A DNA stretch of 7,046 nucleotides from Gemmatimonadota bacterium (GTDB lineage Bacteria; GCA-2686955), in contig NYZA01000151.1 of the NCBI GenBank assembly GCA_002686955.1, positions 1 to 7,046 on the forward strand, written 5' to 3'. The translations under genes were made by a program, and so were the position numbers. Shown piece by piece: positions 5,984 through 7,046 of this stretch. How positions within the stretch are numbered: position 1 is the first letter of the stretch; each line of letters begins with the position of its first letter. The notes below the pieces were generated by a model that made no database searches, was not told where the DNA came from, and worked only from the letters and a program-made list of their open reading frames with translations.

Positions 5984-7046
5984 CTCTCGAAGAGGGTAGC
6001 CCGGCGTGGGGCGGGCCCTCCCGAGGTTGCGACGTAGCGCTCCCACTCGAAGAGGTTCTCGTCGGGGAAGTCGCCGGTGGTGCGGGCGCGCAACTCATCG
6101 ACGATTTCGATGAGGATCGAGGGAGAGGCGGTGGCGGCCGCGACGCGACCCAAGCGCCACGAGGCGTCGAAACCGATGGCCTCGAGCCCCTCCCGGAAGG
6201 CGGTGATGACCGGGAGTCGGCCTCCGAGAACGAGCGGTCCATTGGTGCTCGCGGTGTGGTCGCGGCGCCCGCGGCTCACGCTCGCCTCGTGGATGAACGA
6301 GAGTTCCTCGATCCGAATCTGCACCTTCGAGAGAGAGGCTGCCTCCTCGAGAACCGCGAGCCCCGGTCCGCTGATATCGGTGGCGAAAACCAAGTGCCGA
6401 TCGGGGTCGAGGGACTCTCCAGTGGCGGGCAGGAACCCGGCGATCAGGTGGGCGACGGGCCAGTTCGAGGTGGCCATTTCGCGCAGCGCATCCACGCGCA
6501 AGGTGTCGATAGCGTCGTGGGGGGCCGAGGCCAGGTGCTCGTGGTGGTGAAGATCGAGGATCGAGAGATCGCCCAGCGGACGGGTGGCCAAGAGCTCCAT
6601 GCCGGGCTCGAGACGATCCAGGCCCGGAACCGCGCGAGGAGTGTGGCCGATGACAGTGGCTCCGACGAGGGGAAAGCCGAGACCGAGCGGGCCCTGGTCC
6701 CGCAAATCGATCGCCACTCCATTCTCGCGATAGAGAGCGACCCCTGCTTCGAAGCCGGCGCGGATCCCGATGATCTGGGCCTCGCTGCCGTCGTACACCG
6801 GAACGACCACGAGCTCTTCGTCGACACCCATCAGAAAGAGATCGTTGAGGGCGTTGTTCAGGGCGATGAGGGCGGTCAAGGGAGACTCGGGGCGGAGCTG
6901 AGAGTCGGCCGTGACGATCGTATCGTTGTTGGAAAGGGTGCAGCCCTGGGCTCTGGGATCGTGAACGAGGCAGTCGAGCACGAGATGGTCGATGGAGCCG
7001 GCGATGCTGTGGCCCTTGCCGAGTACGATCGGCGGGCGCCCCCGCC
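5962..7046 (-). CDS. SelD/PurM-superfamily (AIR synthase-related) protein, N-terminus outside window
   Basis: The frame runs open off the right edge; about 360 residues are visible and the start is not in the window. The GTG at 6981 lies inside the reading and has conserved-looking sequence before it (LGKGHSIAG), so it is unlikely to be the start. SelD-like landmarks (window residues): DTIVTAD 41-47 (compare the STTDF region), ALNNALNDLFLMG 61-73 (compare NAISDIFAMG), LEPGMELLATRPLG 145-158 (compare the GD-LFLTKPLG strand), and FATDISGPGL 220-229 (compare TDVTGFGL). Aspartates equivalent to SelD metal ligands are kept in these blocks. Known members use ATP to activate selenide, formylglycinamidine or related substrates. 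The canonical SelD GCGxK active-site loop is not visible and would fall at or beyond the edge, so true selenophosphate synthase activity is unproven. The last residues GFARK and the TAA stop lie inside the palindrome. Confidence 0.8.
   Translation of the reverse strand, partial: RGRPPIVLGKGHSIAGSIDHLVLDCLVHDPRAQGCTLSNNDTIVTADSQLRPESPLTALIALNNALNDLFLMGVDEELVVVPVYDGSEAQIIGIRAGFEAGVALYRENGVAIDLRDQGPLGLGFPLVGATVIGHTPRAVPGLDRLEPGMELLATRPLGDLSILDLHHHEHLASAPHDAIDTLRVDALREMATSNWPVAHLIAGFLPATGESLDPDRHLVFATDISGPGLAVLEEAASLSKVQIRIEELSFIHEASVSRGRRDHTASTNGPLVLGGRLPVITAFREGLEAIGFDASWRLGRVAAATASPSILIEIVDELRARTTGDFPDENLFEWERYVATSGGPAPRRATLFESYGFARK

Noticed and set aside
5528-6046. Minus-strand open frame running across the palindrome
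   Set aside because: It overlaps the 95-residue gene, the hairpin and the SelD-like gene in a different frame. Its openness comes from high GC and the palindrome sequence.

Overview
The window is GC-rich bacterial chromosome with five protein genes, two of them cut by the window edges, and one striking non-coding palindrome. The organism cannot be named from this sequence alone. High GC, a large modular multiheme cytochrome c, a TPR/SGNH membrane protein and a SelD-like gene beside a class V aminotransferase would fit a Desulfobacterota, Myxococcota or Acidobacteriota-type bacterium. That placement is inference.

Region 1 (2-1855, + strand) is the 3' part of a large secreted cytochrome with seven CxxCH haem sites: two class I-like monohaem modules, a five-haem module, and a C-terminal haem-free domain with a GHSFPTG motif. 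A short convergent intergenic gap follows (1856-1992). It holds a nested hairpin, a 12-bp perfect palindrome and an 11-bp direct repeat.

Region 2 (1993-4238, - strand) is a two-gene operon with an ATGA overlap. The first gene encodes an exported protein, possibly a lipoprotein, with four EF-hand calcium loops. The second encodes a membrane-anchored SGNH-fold protein whose SGNH domain is split by a large TPR insertion and whose catalytic blocks are degenerate. Both probably act on the outer face of the inner membrane or in the periplasm.

Region 3 (4376-7046) contains a class V PLP enzyme of the cysteine desulfurase/selenocysteine lyase type (+), a 95-residue protein of unknown function 4 nt behind it (+), and, convergent to them, a SelD/PurM-superfamily protein truncated by the right edge (-). 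A desulfurase-like enzyme next to a SelD-like ATP-dependent synthetase suggests selenium or sulfur activation.

Between the convergent genes of region 3 lies a 180-bp imperfect palindrome (5800-5979). Its outer arms match at 30 of 31 positions, and it is flanked by ATA on both sides. One arm supplies the last codons and the stop of the SelD-like gene. Its mismatches are strongly strand-biased: on the + strand they are almost all G-U wobbles or opposed tandem G-A pairs. This suggests a mobile or repeated element whose + strand RNA or single-stranded DNA hairpin matters. It is the most interesting object in the window.
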